A program made the translations under genes and the position numbers. Under the pieces are notes generated by a model. That model worked only from the letters and a program-made list of their open reading frames with translations. It had not been told where the DNA came from and made no database searches. A stretch of DNA of 64,000 bases from CAVZTX01 sp963778375 (GTDB taxonomy: Bacteria; Chloroflexota; Ktedonobacteria; Ktedonobacterales; Ktedonobacteraceae), in NCBI GenBank assembly GCA_963778375.1, contig CAVZTX010000011.1:124001-188000 (forward strand), written 5' to 3'. This document shows, one piece after another, positions 46,433 through 55,294 of this stretch (position 1 is its first letter; every line of letters starts with the position of its first letter).

Positions 46433-47276
46433 CGCTCCAGTTCGTACATTACATTAGCTACAGCGGTTAGTGCGGCGGTTTCGGCGCGTAGGATGCGCGG
46501 GCCAAGGGAGACTGGTTGGACTCGGTGTCGTTGGGCTAGCGCGACTTCTTCGGCCATTAAACCTCCTTCGGGGCCGATGAACAAGACGACTGTGATTGGT
46601 GTTGCGGATGAGAACAGGGATTGTCCGATTTGCGAGGTTTCCAGGTAAGAAGCTAAGGCTCCACGGAAGGTAAGGTTGTGCTCTTCCTCCCAAGGTATGA
46701 GGGCTATTGCGCCGGGAGGTATGTCGTTAAGGGCATGGATCAGGGGACGGATTGGTAAGAGTTGTGGCAGACGAGAACGGCCACATTGTTCGGCGGCTTC
46801 CTGGAGGATGCGCTGCCAGCGTTGTATTTTTGAGGGACCAGCGTCCTCTAATCCTGCCATTGAGCGGCGACAGAGGATGGGAGAGAAGATCGCTACACCC
46901 AATTCGGTACCTTTTTCCAGGATCCATTCGAAGCGCGCCGATTTGAGCAGTCCTTGACAGAGGATGATGCGAATTGGAGATTCGGCTTTGCCTGTGCGGC
47001 GCTCGAGGAGTTGTACGCGAACCATGCTTTTGTTGCTTTCGGTTACGGATGCCAGGATTTCGTCGCCTGTGTTGTCGAGCAGGAGGAGTTGTTCGCCGAT
47101 GGTGAGGCGGAGAACGTCGCGTATTTGATGGGCGAGATCTTTTGGGAGGGTGATTGAATGGGAGCCAGAGGATGTGGTCGGGTCAGTGGACCTGGCACCC
47201 GCAAGGGGTGCCACTACATTTCCTGGTGCCAGTTCAATATTTGCAATAGTTCTGGTGTGACAAAGAAACGGTGCAT
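46429..47276 (-). pseudogene. rsmE: 16S rRNA m3U1498 methyltransferase RsmE, frameshifted near N-terminus
   Basis: RsmE methylates U1498 of 16S rRNA using SAM. The SPOUT knot is intact: VVLFIGPEGGLMAEEVALAQ and SLGPRILRAETAALTAVANV. The PUA-like N-terminus is split. The true start is ATG 47276, giving MHRFFVTPEL, 13 bases after the prmA stop as expected for a prmA-rsmE operon. One missing base near 47247 moves the rest (IANIELAPG onward) to another frame. A GTG at 47214 inside the palindromic element could start a shorter protein of 261 residues. The element adds NVVAPLAGARSTD. Confidence 0.88.
47191..47222 (-). repeat. In-frame palindromic element, copy 3 (in rsmE), short form
   Basis: Minus strand: GAAATGTAGTGGCACCCCTT, then GCGGGTGCCAGG. 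GGCACCC/GGGTGCC forms a 7-bp stem with CTTGC loop. The first 25 bases equal copies 1 and 2 in jetB; the second hairpin is absent. It is read as NVVAPLAGARS, the same frame as in JetB. Confidence 0.8.
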
Positions 47277-47289
47277 GATTTTGAAGCTT

Positions 47290-48204
47290 TCATTTGGTCA
47301 TGATGAGGGTTACCCAGTCGTCGATCATTACGGTATCGAGGAGGGTTAGACCGGCGGCGAGGAGGGGTTGTTCGGCTTCGTGGCGGCGGTCTTCGATGAT
47401 GCCGCTGGCTATGAGTTGGCCTCCTGGGGCAAGTACCTGGGCGAGTTGAGGGGCAATTGAGCCGATGACGCGGGCGATGATGTTGGCGAGCACAAGGTCG
47501 TATTGATCCGCCAGGCGAGCTGCTTCGGCTTGATCTAATACGCCCAGCGTTACGGTGATGCGGTCGGTGAGGTTATTGGCGGCGGCGTTGGAGACGGCGC
47601 TTTCGACGGCTACGCTGCTGTTATCGATGCAGTGGACGTGGGCTGCGCCTAGTTTGGCTGCCGCGATTGCGAGGATGCCGGAGCCGGTTCCTACGTCGAG
47701 TACATGCATGCCTGATCGGGTGTAGCGCTCAACTTGTTCGAGGCACATACGCGTTGTGGGGTGCAGGCCGGTGCCAAAGGCCATGCCTGGGTCGAGTTCC
47801 AGGACTACTTCGTTATCTTTGGGGGTATATTCTCGCCACGATGGGCGAATGACGAGGCGACGGCCAATGTGGGTGACGTGGAAGTAGTCTTTCCAGGCGT
47901 TTGCCCAGTCTTCTTCGTTGACTACGCGTGTTTGCAAGTCGCCGATGAAGTGCGGACCTAAAGAGGATAGGTGCCATAGGCCTTCGGCGATGCGCTGACG
48001 AATTTCTTCTTCCTTGCCGTCGATGGGAAGGTAGGCATGCATCTGGACGGGCTGGCTTGTGAGGACACGATATTCTTGCCCTTCGTCAATGAGTTCGATT
48101 GGTTCTTCGATGGCGACGCCGCCAGGAATGTAGCGGCTTAGGAGTTCGCTGACAGATTCTATGGCTTCAGGATGTGTTTTTACAGTGAGTTCTAGCCAAT
48201 GCAT
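47290..48204 (-). CDS. prmA: Ribosomal protein L11 methyltransferase
   Basis: 304 residues, standard PrmA. An N-terminal substrate-recognition domain (1-110) has WLELTVKTHPEAIE and ANAWKDYFHVTHIGRRLVIR. The SAM fold shows ELDPGMAFGTGLHPTTR, VLDVGTGSGILAIAAAKLGA, and the NPPF-like post-I motif is ANIIARVI. It trimethylates L11 at several amino groups. It is followed by rsmE after 13 bases; this prmA-rsmE order is common in bacteria. Confidence 0.94.
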   Translation of the reverse strand: MHWLELTVKTHPEAIESVSELLSRYIPGGVAIEEPIELIDEGQEYRVLTSQPVQMHAYLPIDGKEEEIRQRIAEGLWHLSSLGPHFIGDLQTRVVNEEDWANAWKDYFHVTHIGRRLVIRPSWREYTPKDNEVVLELDPGMAFGTGLHPTTRMCLEQVERYTRSGMHVLDVGTGSGILAIAAAKLGAAHVHCIDNSSVAVESAVSNAAANNLTDRITVTLGVLDQAEAARLADQYDLVLANIIARVIGSIAPQLAQVLAPGGQLIASGIIEDRRHEAEQPLLAAGLTLLDTVMIDDWVTLIMTK

Positions 48205-48257
48205 GACTTATGGTTTTCTCCTAATTCAACGTTATGACAAGTATTTTGTGTTTCATT

Positions 48258-49133
48258 TTAAACCTTGAGATCAAGGCCATAGTAGTCATAAGTGGTTTTT
48301 ATTTCGAAGCCGCAGGAGAGGTAGAGGCCGATGGCGTTTGTATTGTCGGTTTCTACGTCGAGCATGATGCTTTTGGTGCTCTGGGCACGGATGGCGCGGA
48401 TGACGTCTTCTAGTATTTGCCTCCCGTAGCCACGCCCGCGGTATTCGGGACGGACGACGAAGCCGTAGATGCCAATTTCCTTTTCTGTTTCGTCGAGGTT
48501 GAGGCAGCCGATGGGTTCTTCGCCAAGCATTGCTATGTAGAATGGGCGCTGGATTTCCTGGAAGAATCTTGTGACGAAACGTTTCGCCCTCTCTTCATTG
48601 CCTAAATTGGTGACTAGAATGGAGACCAGGGCCTGGAAGTCGTCGGCATTGGCTTTACGAGTATGGATGCGTTCATTAAAAGATTGTCTTTCCCGAAAGA
48701 TGCCTAATACCATTTCGTGTTCAGAAAAGTCGTGAGGCACGCCGAGGGCTTTCAGAAATGCTAGCCCGGAACGAGAGGTATGTTCGCAGATCAGAATGAG
48801 CTCTTGCACATCTTTGTGTAGCCATTCGTCTTTGGCCGTTGCGAGCAGGGAGCGAAAGATGCCCCTTCGGCGATAGTTTGGATGAACCATACCGGTAAGC
48901 TCTTTTTTTTGTGTTCCCCAGGGGTAGACGGTTAAGTAGCCGACGAGGGTGCCGTCTGCATAATAGAAGTCATGTGTGGCGTCGCCTGTACGGTCGTGCT
49001 GCATGTTAGGATCTAGCCGCATGTGTAAACCTTCATACGCGTTGCAGATTGCCACAAGCTGCTCGATTTGTGAGACTTCGGCGGCTGTTAGAACTTGTTT
49101 TTTGACGAGGCCCTGATGGTCATTATCAGCCAT
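48258..49133 (-). CDS. Tandem GNAT-domain N-acetyltransferase
   Basis: 291 residues with two GNAT folds. The first has an acetyl-CoA motif at TGMVHPNYRRRGIFRSLL, the second at FVVRPEYRGRGYGRQILEDV; both show the R/Q-x-x-G-x-G/A type loop. The double-GNAT layout recalls mycothiol synthase (MshD), but no mycothiol genes are near and the organism group is not known to make mycothiol. The substrate is unknown. It sits between prmA and the mutase gene on the same strand. Confidence 0.83.
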   Translation of the reverse strand: MADNDHQGLVKKQVLTAAEVSQIEQLVAICNAYEGLHMRLDPNMQHDRTGDATHDFYYADGTLVGYLTVYPWGTQKKELTGMVHPNYRRRGIFRSLLATAKDEWLHKDVQELILICEHTSRSGLAFLKALGVPHDFSEHEMVLGIFRERQSFNERIHTRKANADDFQALVSILVTNLGNEERAKRFVTRFFQEIQRPFYIAMLGEEPIGCLNLDETEKEIGIYGFVVRPEYRGRGYGRQILEDVIRAIRAQSTKSIMLDVETDNTNAIGLYLSCGFEIKTTYDYYGLDLKV

Positions 49134-49162
49134 TCTTCCCCCTATGGATATGGTGCGTCCTT

Positions 49163-50902
49163 TTAGTAGACGGCGGGTTCCATGTATTCGCCGAAGACGG
49201 TGCGGAAGACGTCCATGATTTCGCCAAGGGTAGCGTAGGATTTGACGGCTTCGATGATGGCGGGCATGGTGTTTTCGGTGCCTTCTGCTACACGACGGAG
49301 ATTTTCGAGTGAGTGTTTGACGACAGCGGAGTCTCGTTCGCGACGGACGCGGTTGAGGCGTTCGAGATGTGCGCGTTCGGCTACACGGTCGATGTAGAGG
49401 GTGGGGACCTTGATGTTCTCTTCTATGATGTAGTCGTTGACGCCGACGATGGTGCGCTGGTGCTGATCAATTTCTTGCTGGTAGCGGTAGGCGGACTCGG
49501 CGATTTCGCGCTGGAAGAAGCCGTTTTGAATGCAGGCGAGTACGCCGCCGAGGGCGTCAATACGATTCAGATAGTCGGTTGCGGCTTGTTCGGTCTCGTC
49601 GGTGAGGCTCTCTATAAAGTAGGAACCGCCGAGGGGGTCAACGGTGTTGACGACGCCGCTTTCACTGGCGATGATCTGCTGGGTACGCAGGGCGATCAGT
49701 ACAGCTTTCTCGGTGGGAAGAGCGAGGGCTTCGTCGAGAGAGTTGGTGTGCAGCGAGTTGGTGCCACCAAGCACTGCGGCCAGGGCCTGAATTGCGGTAC
49801 GGATGATGTTGTTATCGGGTTGTTGTGCTGTGAGGGAGACGCCGGCGGTCTGGGCATGACAGCGCATGAGCCAGGAGCGGGGGTCTTTTGCGTCGTAACG
49901 CTCGCGCATGAGTTTGGCCCATAGACGGCGTCCAGCTCGGAATTTGGCAATTTCTTCAAAGAAGTCGTTGTGGACGTCGAAGAAAAATGAGAGGCGTGGG
50001 GCAAACTCGTCGATCTTCAGGCCGCGCTTGAGGGCTGCATCTACGTAAGCAAGGCCATCAGCGATGGTGAAAGCAAGTTCCTGAACGGCTGTTGCGCCTG
50101 CTTCACGGATATGGTAGCCGCTGATGCTGATGGTGTTCCAACGGGGCATGTGGCGGGTACCATATTCAATGGTGTCGGTGACGAGGCGCATGGATGGTTC
50201 GGGCGGGAAGAGAAATTCTTTCTGAGCGCTGTATTCTTTGAGGATGTCGTTTTGAAGGGTACCTCCAAGTTTTGCCATAGGGAAGCCGCGCTTCTCGGCA
50301 TTGACGATATACATGGCCCAGATGACTGACGCCGGGCTGTTAATGGTCATCGAGGTGGTGATTTTGTCGAGTGGCAGGTCCGCAAAGAGTATCTCCATGT
50401 CAGCGAGGGAGGAGACAGCGACGCCACATTTGCCAAATTCGCCCGCGGCTAGTGGGTGGTCGGTATCGTAGCCATAGAGGGTCGGCATGTCAAAGGCGGT
50501 GGAGAGGCCAGTTTGCCCCTGGGTGAGCAGGTATTTGAAGCGTGCGTTGGTGTCTTCGGCGGTGCCAAAGCCGGCAAACATGCGCATAGTCCAGGGTTTG
50601 GCACGATACATGGTTGGCTGGACGCCGCGAGTATAGGGATATTCGCCGGGGAGGCTGAGGTCACGAGTGTAGTCGAGGGTTTCGTTATCCTGCGGTGTAT
50701 AGATGCGATTGATTGGGACACCGGATGTGGTGATGAGGTTGTCGCGTTCGGGCATACGTTCCTGGGACTTTTTGACGGTTGTTTCTTCCCAGTGCTGTCG
50801 TTCGGTCTTTAGCTCTTCCAATGTGGTTTTATCAAAGAGCGTGCTCTGTTCTATGACGGGCTGCTTGTGTTCTCTTATTTCTGGCGATTTCTGTTCAAGC
50901 AT
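49163..50902 (-). CDS. Methylmalonyl-CoA mutase family, large (catalytic) subunit
   Basis: 579 residues from ATG 50902 (GAGGAGG at 50914-50920). It has the substrate-binding TIM barrel: GEYPYTRGVQPTMYRAKPWT, MRMFAGFGTAEDTNARFKYL, GLSTAFDMPTLYGYDTDHP and INSPASVIWAMY. The B12-binding C-terminal domain (DxHxxG) is absent, as in separate-subunit acyl-CoA mutases; no small-subunit gene is within the window. It interconverts methylmalonyl-CoA and succinyl-CoA, or a related branched acyl pair such as isobutyryl/butyryl or ethylmalonyl. An upstream in-frame extension is rejected as it reads through a repeat core. Confidence 0.9.
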   Translation of the reverse strand: MLEQKSPEIREHKQPVIEQSTLFDKTTLEELKTERQHWEETTVKKSQERMPERDNLITTSGVPINRIYTPQDNETLDYTRDLSLPGEYPYTRGVQPTMYRAKPWTMRMFAGFGTAEDTNARFKYLLTQGQTGLSTAFDMPTLYGYDTDHPLAAGEFGKCGVAVSSLADMEILFADLPLDKITTSMTINSPASVIWAMYIVNAEKRGFPMAKLGGTLQNDILKEYSAQKEFLFPPEPSMRLVTDTIEYGTRHMPRWNTISISGYHIREAGATAVQELAFTIADGLAYVDAALKRGLKIDEFAPRLSFFFDVHNDFFEEIAKFRAGRRLWAKLMRERYDAKDPRSWLMRCHAQTAGVSLTAQQPDNNIIRTAIQALAAVLGGTNSLHTNSLDEALALPTEKAVLIALRTQQIIASESGVVNTVDPLGGSYFIESLTDETEQAATDYLNRIDALGGVLACIQNGFFQREIAESAYRYQQEIDQHQRTIVGVNDYIIEENIKVPTLYIDRVAERAHLERLNRVRRERDSAVVKHSLENLRRVAEGTENTMPAIIEAVKSYATLGEIMDVFRTVFGEYMEPAVY

Positions 50903-51026
50903 GGTTAGTGATTCCTCCTCGTTGAGGTTATTGGTGAGTGATGTAGCAAGGCACCGGCAAAGGTGCTGGTAAGTGTAATGATTCCATTCAGGTCTGTATT
51001 GGTTATTGTACCACAATCGGGTTTGA

Positions 51027-51050
51027 GACATGGGACATCGGGGACATGAT
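51027..51050 (-). repeat. Single ATGTCCCCGATGTCCCATGTC core upstream of the mutase gene
   Basis: On the minus strand the sequence reads ATGTCCCCGATGTCCCATGT, closely like the core of the 21.4-22.2 kb array. It lies about 125 bases upstream of the mutase start, in its leader or promoter. Confidence 0.5.
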
Positions 51051-51154
51051 GTTTTTGGTTGTCTTTTTGCCTGAGCCTCATCCCACCTTTCCTCCCCTTC
51101 CCCATGAATCAAGAGTGGGAAAACAGGCAATAGTGCTGGACATCTTTCAAATAC

Positions 51155-51300
51155 CTTTCAAAGTGAGCGACAATTTTGGAACTGCTGAGGTAGGAAGACA
51201 AGAGCTTTCACACAACTTTCAAAGTGAGCGACAATTTTTCGGGAGAGCCTCTTCACTCCTGAACCTCTTTTACATCTCTTTCAAAGTGAGCGACAATTTT
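51155..51300. repeat. Three direct repeats CTTTCAAAGTGAGCGACAAT at 61-62 base spacing
   Basis: Copies at 51155-51177, 51216-51238 and 51278-51300. The last two also share CGGGAGAGCCTC after the repeat. Multiple short repeats of this kind occur at ends of IS21-family elements, so this may be one IS end left behind; no istA or istB is recognised. The rest of the 845-base gap 50903-51747 holds a REP-like TGCCCTGAGAGAAGCGAAGG at about 51539-51564 and no supported gene. Confidence 0.6.
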
Positions 51301-51747
51301 ATCGGGAGAGCCTCGCGCGTCTGAGGCACTGCCCACGTGCTGCTTCGACCTGAATGCCAGACTTCTGCATGAGCGGCCTTGCCTGCTCATTCCCTTGCTC
51401 CTCAAGCGAGCTCCAGGCCTCACGCTTCTCTTTCCACCAGTATACTCTGCCAGTTCTGACCGAGGCACAGACCTTTGGAGAGAAGGCCTCTCACCCCTTC
51501 CCCTGCGCTGCGCCAGGTCCAAGGCCCCCGCTCCGAGCCTGCCCTGAGAGAAGCGAAGGGATGACAGCACTCAAAGTCCGCTCACGGGAAGTCTGCTCTT
51601 CAAACGTCTGGAACGCCTTGACAAATGGGTTTTTGATGGCTATGATACATCTAATAAAGCTACTATTAATAACTTTGACAGAACCCTTACGCATTGAGAT
51701 TTGGTTTGGCCATAATAAAACGTTCTTGAAGATTGGAGCACTGTTTT

Positions 51748-52239
51748 ATGCAAGATACATCGCAAAGCAGTTCGTCTAGTATGGTGACGCCGATGACGAG
51801 GAAAACGGTTTCGTCGTTGCGCGCAATTGATGCGATCCTGCTTATACTGCTGGCTGCTCAATTTCTGATTGGGATGCTGGTCAATCTGTTTGTGCAGGTT
51901 CCTTCGGTTCATCCAGGTACGAATGCGCCGGAATATTTCTCGGGCGTGGCTCAGGGTGTATTCTGGGCTTTATTCAATGCGCAGTGGCAGTTATTGATCC
52001 ATGTAGTAGTGGGACTGCTGCTCTTCATCTTGTCGATTGTGCTGCTTGTACTTGCGATAATCTCACGGCAGAGGAGATGGATTACGGTTTCGGTGTTGGG
52101 ATTTCTCGGTATTGTGGCGGCGGGCTTTAATGGGGCGAGCTTTATGAACTATGGGCACGATTTCAGTTCGCTGTTGATGTCGGTTGGCTTTCTGTTGGCG
52201 GCTATTCCCTACACAATTGGCATTTCTTTTCGGCATTGA
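51748..52239 (+). CDS. Hypothetical four-helix membrane protein
   Basis: 163 residues. Four hydrophobic segments: AIDAILLILLAAQFLIGML, LIHVVVGLLLFILSIVLLVL, ITVSVLGFLGIVAAGFNGA and a last one ending at IPYTIGIS. Histidines in the second and near the fourth segment (LIHVVV, YGHDF) could hint at heme or quinone binding, but this is not established. It is followed after 9 bases by a PadR regulator gene, suggesting an operon. Confidence 0.65.
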   Translation: MQDTSQSSSSSMVTPMTRKTVSSLRAIDAILLILLAAQFLIGMLVNLFVQVPSVHPGTNAPEYFSGVAQGVFWALFNAQWQLLIHVVVGLLLFILSIVLLVLAIISRQRRWITVSVLGFLGIVAAGFNGASFMNYGHDFSSLLMSVGFLLAAIPYTIGISFRH

Positions 52240-52248
52240 GGATGAAGG

Positions 52249-52836
52249 ATGTATGAACTTGTGATTCTTTCTTTGTTGATGCGCATGCCGATGCATGGGT
52301 ATCTGATTGTGAAAGTCACGAATGATTTGATTGGGCCGTGGGCTCGAATCAGCAGTGGTTCCCTTTCTACGATATTGAATGGGTTGGAGCAAAGGGGACT
52401 GATTGTGGTTGTGCCATCGGAGCGGGTGTTGGGGGTTCGACAGGCGCGGGTTTTTACAATTACGGAGGAGGGACGCAAGCGTTTCCACCAACTTATGATG
52501 GATACTTCTTCCAATCTGGGGGAGTATCAAAGGTTCTTCCATCGCAAATTGGAGTATTTTGATTTGCTGCGTCCGAATGAGCGTTTGCTGCTGTTGAACC
52601 ACTATATCAATTACTGTCAGACGACTATTTTGCATAGGCAAACGGAGCGAGAGAGCCTGGTTCACGAACTGGCCGATAATCCTAATCCCGCGTTCCTGGA
52701 AAATGTGTTGCGGGTAATGAAGCATGTGGAAGAACAATGGGAGGCGGAACTGGAGTGGGTCAGGGGGGTGCGGGAGGAGGAGTTGGTGAAAATGGAGGGG
52801 GTGCGTGGGGATAAGGTTGAGGCAGAGGAGGTGTGA
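52249..52836 (+). CDS. PadR family transcriptional regulator
   Basis: 195 residues. The winged helix starts at the N-terminus: MYELVILSLLMRMPMHGYLI, then SSGSLSTILNGLEQRGLIVV and ARVFTITEEGRKRFHQLM. The C-terminal half is a Vir-like helical dimerisation region with an acidic tail. PadR proteins repress nearby efflux or stress genes on ligand binding. Its neighbours are two membrane proteins, the likely targets. The downstream DUF998 gene follows within 30 bases. Confidence 0.87.
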   Translation: MYELVILSLLMRMPMHGYLIVKVTNDLIGPWARISSGSLSTILNGLEQRGLIVVVPSERVLGVRQARVFTITEEGRKRFHQLMMDTSSNLGEYQRFFHRKLEYFDLLRPNERLLLLNHYINYCQTTILHRQTERESLVHELADNPNPAFLENVLRVMKHVEEQWEAELEWVRGVREEELVKMEGVRGDKVEAEEV

Positions 52837-52864
52837 AATGCTCAGGTCTAGAAGGAAAAAATCT

Positions 52865-53623
52865 ATGGTTAAGGAACATATTCGTTTATCACGTGACGGT
52901 GATGAACTTCCAAACGCGTCGAAAGTTGCGCAATCAGGTCTCAATGGTGCATCGCTGCCACCTATAACGTTGCTGCTGGTTAGCTGTGGCGTGATCGGAT
53001 CGGTCATATTTACCACGACCTATTTGATCGAAGGTATCACCAGACCCGGCTATAATGCTTTGCAACAACCTATTAGTGCTCTCAGCCTTGGTCCGGGTGG
53101 ATGGGTGCAGCAGATCAATTTTATTGTCTTTGGCCTGTTCATGCTCTGCTCGGCAATCGGCTGGCGTCTGGTCCTCAAGCCAGGGACAAGCTCAATCTGG
53201 TATCCGCTCTTCAGGGGCATTGCTGGTCTCGGCCTGATTTTTGACGGTTTTTTTTCACAGGACCCGGCAGTCGGCTATCCAGTTGGAGCACTGCTGGGTA
53301 CACCGACCTTTCATGGAGCTATCCATACCGTCTTCGCGTTCATCGCGATTACCACCCTGGCATTAGGCTGCTTTGTCTTTGCCCGGCGCTTTGCTAGAGA
53401 ACCGCATTGGCGTGGATGGGCAACCTATTCGGTGATTACTGGTCTGCTGACCATCATCTTCATTGCCATTTTCGGTGTAGCGACTTCTCACGCCGCGTCG
53501 ATGGCTGGACTTTTCGAGCGCATGGCAACCGGCTTCGACGCAATCTGGGGCCTGTTGCTTGTCGTGCGGCTGCTGCTGATGCAACGGGGAGAAGCAAGTA
53601 ACATTCTGCATACAGATGTATGA
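52865..53623 (+). CDS. DUF998 family membrane protein
   Basis: About 252 residues from ATG 52865, which has AAGGA at proper spacing; ATG 52838, two bases after the PadR stop, is the alternative. Six hydrophobic segments carry DUF998 text: LIEGITRPGYNALQQPISAL, GWVQQINFIVFGLFMLC and HTVFAFIAITTLALGC. Function of the family is unknown. Tight coupling to padR suggests that the regulator controls it. Confidence 0.82.
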   Translation: MVKEHIRLSRDGDELPNASKVAQSGLNGASLPPITLLLVSCGVIGSVIFTTTYLIEGITRPGYNALQQPISALSLGPGGWVQQINFIVFGLFMLCSAIGWRLVLKPGTSSIWYPLFRGIAGLGLIFDGFFSQDPAVGYPVGALLGTPTFHGAIHTVFAFIAITTLALGCFVFARRFAREPHWRGWATYSVITGLLTIIFIAIFGVATSHAASMAGLFERMATGFDAIWGLLLVVRLLLMQRGEASNILHTDV

Positions 53624-53659
53624 AGTTTTTCGCGTCAGGCACTCAAAATTAAGATGTGA

Positions 53660-55195
53660 TCACAGTTTCTGGATTTGCAGGTGCGAGAACGCAACCTCAG
53701 TATTTTGTTCTTCTACATAGAGGCCGATTTCGCCTTTGGCGTATGCGGAAGTTGAACGATCGGTATATGTCCCAACTGTTTTACCATTGATAGAGAAGGT
53801 GAACGTTTGACCTCTAGCCTCGACAACGATAGTGTTACGCTGCCCGATAGCATTGAGCGAGGGCACAGGGCCGTCAGTAAGTGCAGGACTCCACCCGTCA
53901 TTGTAGTGCAAGAAATTAAACTCTCCACCACGCGCTGCCGAGACTTCGAAAAGATAGTAGTCGGATTGGTCTACGGCGGAACGCAAAATGACGCCATAGA
54001 AGTCTTTTTGTGTGCCCGCCACTTCGGAAGTGGTCACTTGAAGGCGGAAATTGGTAAACTGCTCCCCGGTGTACAATGCGTCAGTTGTGGTCTTCGATGA
54101 GGTGTTTCGGATATGATATTGTCCTTTCTCGTCAAAGAAGTAGTTGCTACTCGTCGGCCAAGCGTCTTCAATATTTAACAGGTCATCTGTTTTCGGGATA
54201 CGGAACGGTGCACGTATGTGAGTAGGATAAAAAGCAGAGCCAGAGAGTAGGATGAGTAGTAAAAATGAGGCAAATATGACTTGTGAGAGCTTAAAAGGAC
54301 GCTTCCAAAGGGGTTTTATTTGAGGGTTATCACCGACATTATCGACCGCTTCAGCAAAGGCATCACTGAATTCACCTGCCGTCTGGTAGCGCTGCTCTGG
54401 CCATTTGGAAAGGGCTTTACCAATTACGAGATCAATTTGTGGTGTGCTATCGCCACGGATCGTTCCGAGTAAAGGTGGCGGTTCATGCACATGTAAAAGG
54501 GCCATGGCGATATGGTTCTCTGCTGTGAAAGGTGTAGAGCCGGTCAGCAGGTAGAAGAGGGTAATACCCAACGAATAGACATCCGAGTGACCATCCAAAT
54601 GTTGCCCGAGGGCCTGTTCAGGCGAGATATAACCGGGAGTGCCTAGTAAGGTGTCGGCATTGTGTCTCAGTTCATGCTTGTTGGGGGAATCCTGCGTCAG
54701 GCGAGCAATGCCAAAGTCTGAGAGCATGGCATGACCCTCTCCATCCAACAGAATGTTGGCCGGCTTGACGTCGCAATGCACGCAGCCATGGGCATGAGCA
54801 TAATCCAGAGCGGAAGCAAGTTGTTCGAGGTACAACTGCGCTTCATCTAACGAGAGCGGACCATTTTTCTCGATATACTCAGCCAGGGTTCCACCCGGCA
54901 TATAGGGCATGATAATATAGGGCCAGCCATCCTGTTCGCCATAGGCATAAATGGGGAGGATCGTCGGGTGATCTAAATCACTGGCGGCTTCAGCTTCGTG
55001 CAGGAAGCGGCTATAAAATGTGCGCTGCATGTCCATAGTGGAACGAGGCAGGAAGACTTTAACGGCGACCTTGCGGTGAGGGGTATGCTGCTGGGCCAGG
55101 AAGACGGCGCTTGATCCCCCATAGCCGAGCAACTTTTCGAGGGTGCAAGAGCCGAGCTCTTTGCCAATCAGTTGTTGTCCCCTGGTCGTAGACAC
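53660..55195 (-). CDS. Ser/Thr protein kinase with one TM helix and external LamG-like domain
   Basis: 511 residues from GTG 55195, chosen for its GAGGAG site; an upstream ATG would add 26 residues. The kinase domain covers about 10-270: K46 in VAVKVFL, catalytic D142 in HCDVKPANILL (Arg of HRD replaced by Cys), D160 in SDFGIARL, and GTPGYISPEQ. One TM helix (VIFASFLLLILLSGSAF) is followed by an external domain of about 190 residues (YHIRNTSSK through VAFSHLQIQ) like a concanavalin/LamG glycan-binding fold. It is last in the sigma-BACON-CxxC operon. Confidence 0.88.
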   Translation of the reverse strand: MSTTRGQQLIGKELGSCTLEKLLGYGGSSAVFLAQQHTPHRKVAVKVFLPRSTMDMQRTFYSRFLHEAEAASDLDHPTILPIYAYGEQDGWPYIIMPYMPGGTLAEYIEKNGPLSLDEAQLYLEQLASALDYAHAHGCVHCDVKPANILLDGEGHAMLSDFGIARLTQDSPNKHELRHNADTLLGTPGYISPEQALGQHLDGHSDVYSLGITLFYLLTGSTPFTAENHIAMALLHVHEPPPLLGTIRGDSTPQIDLVIGKALSKWPEQRYQTAGEFSDAFAEAVDNVGDNPQIKPLWKRPFKLSQVIFASFLLLILLSGSAFYPTHIRAPFRIPKTDDLLNIEDAWPTSSNYFFDEKGQYHIRNTSSKTTTDALYTGEQFTNFRLQVTTSEVAGTQKDFYGVILRSAVDQSDYYLFEVSAARGGEFNFLHYNDGWSPALTDGPVPSLNAIGQRNTIVVEARGQTFTFSINGKTVGTYTDRSTSAYAKGEIGLYVEEQNTEVAFSHLQIQKL

Positions 55196-55294
55196 TCTAT
55201 AGCTCCTCTCGTAGCTTATGAGGCTGCACTCATTTGGATCTGTGGTCGCACTATAGTTTCGCATTGTTGGCACAAACGATTTGTAGCGAGTATG

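Noticed and set aside
50903..51130. 75-residue N-terminal extension of the mutase
   Set aside because: It reads through the repeat core and lacks mutase homology; a strong ribosome site marks ATG 50902.
51155..51300. Small CRISPR array
   Set aside because: Only three repeats, parts of the intervals are also shared, and no cas genes are present.
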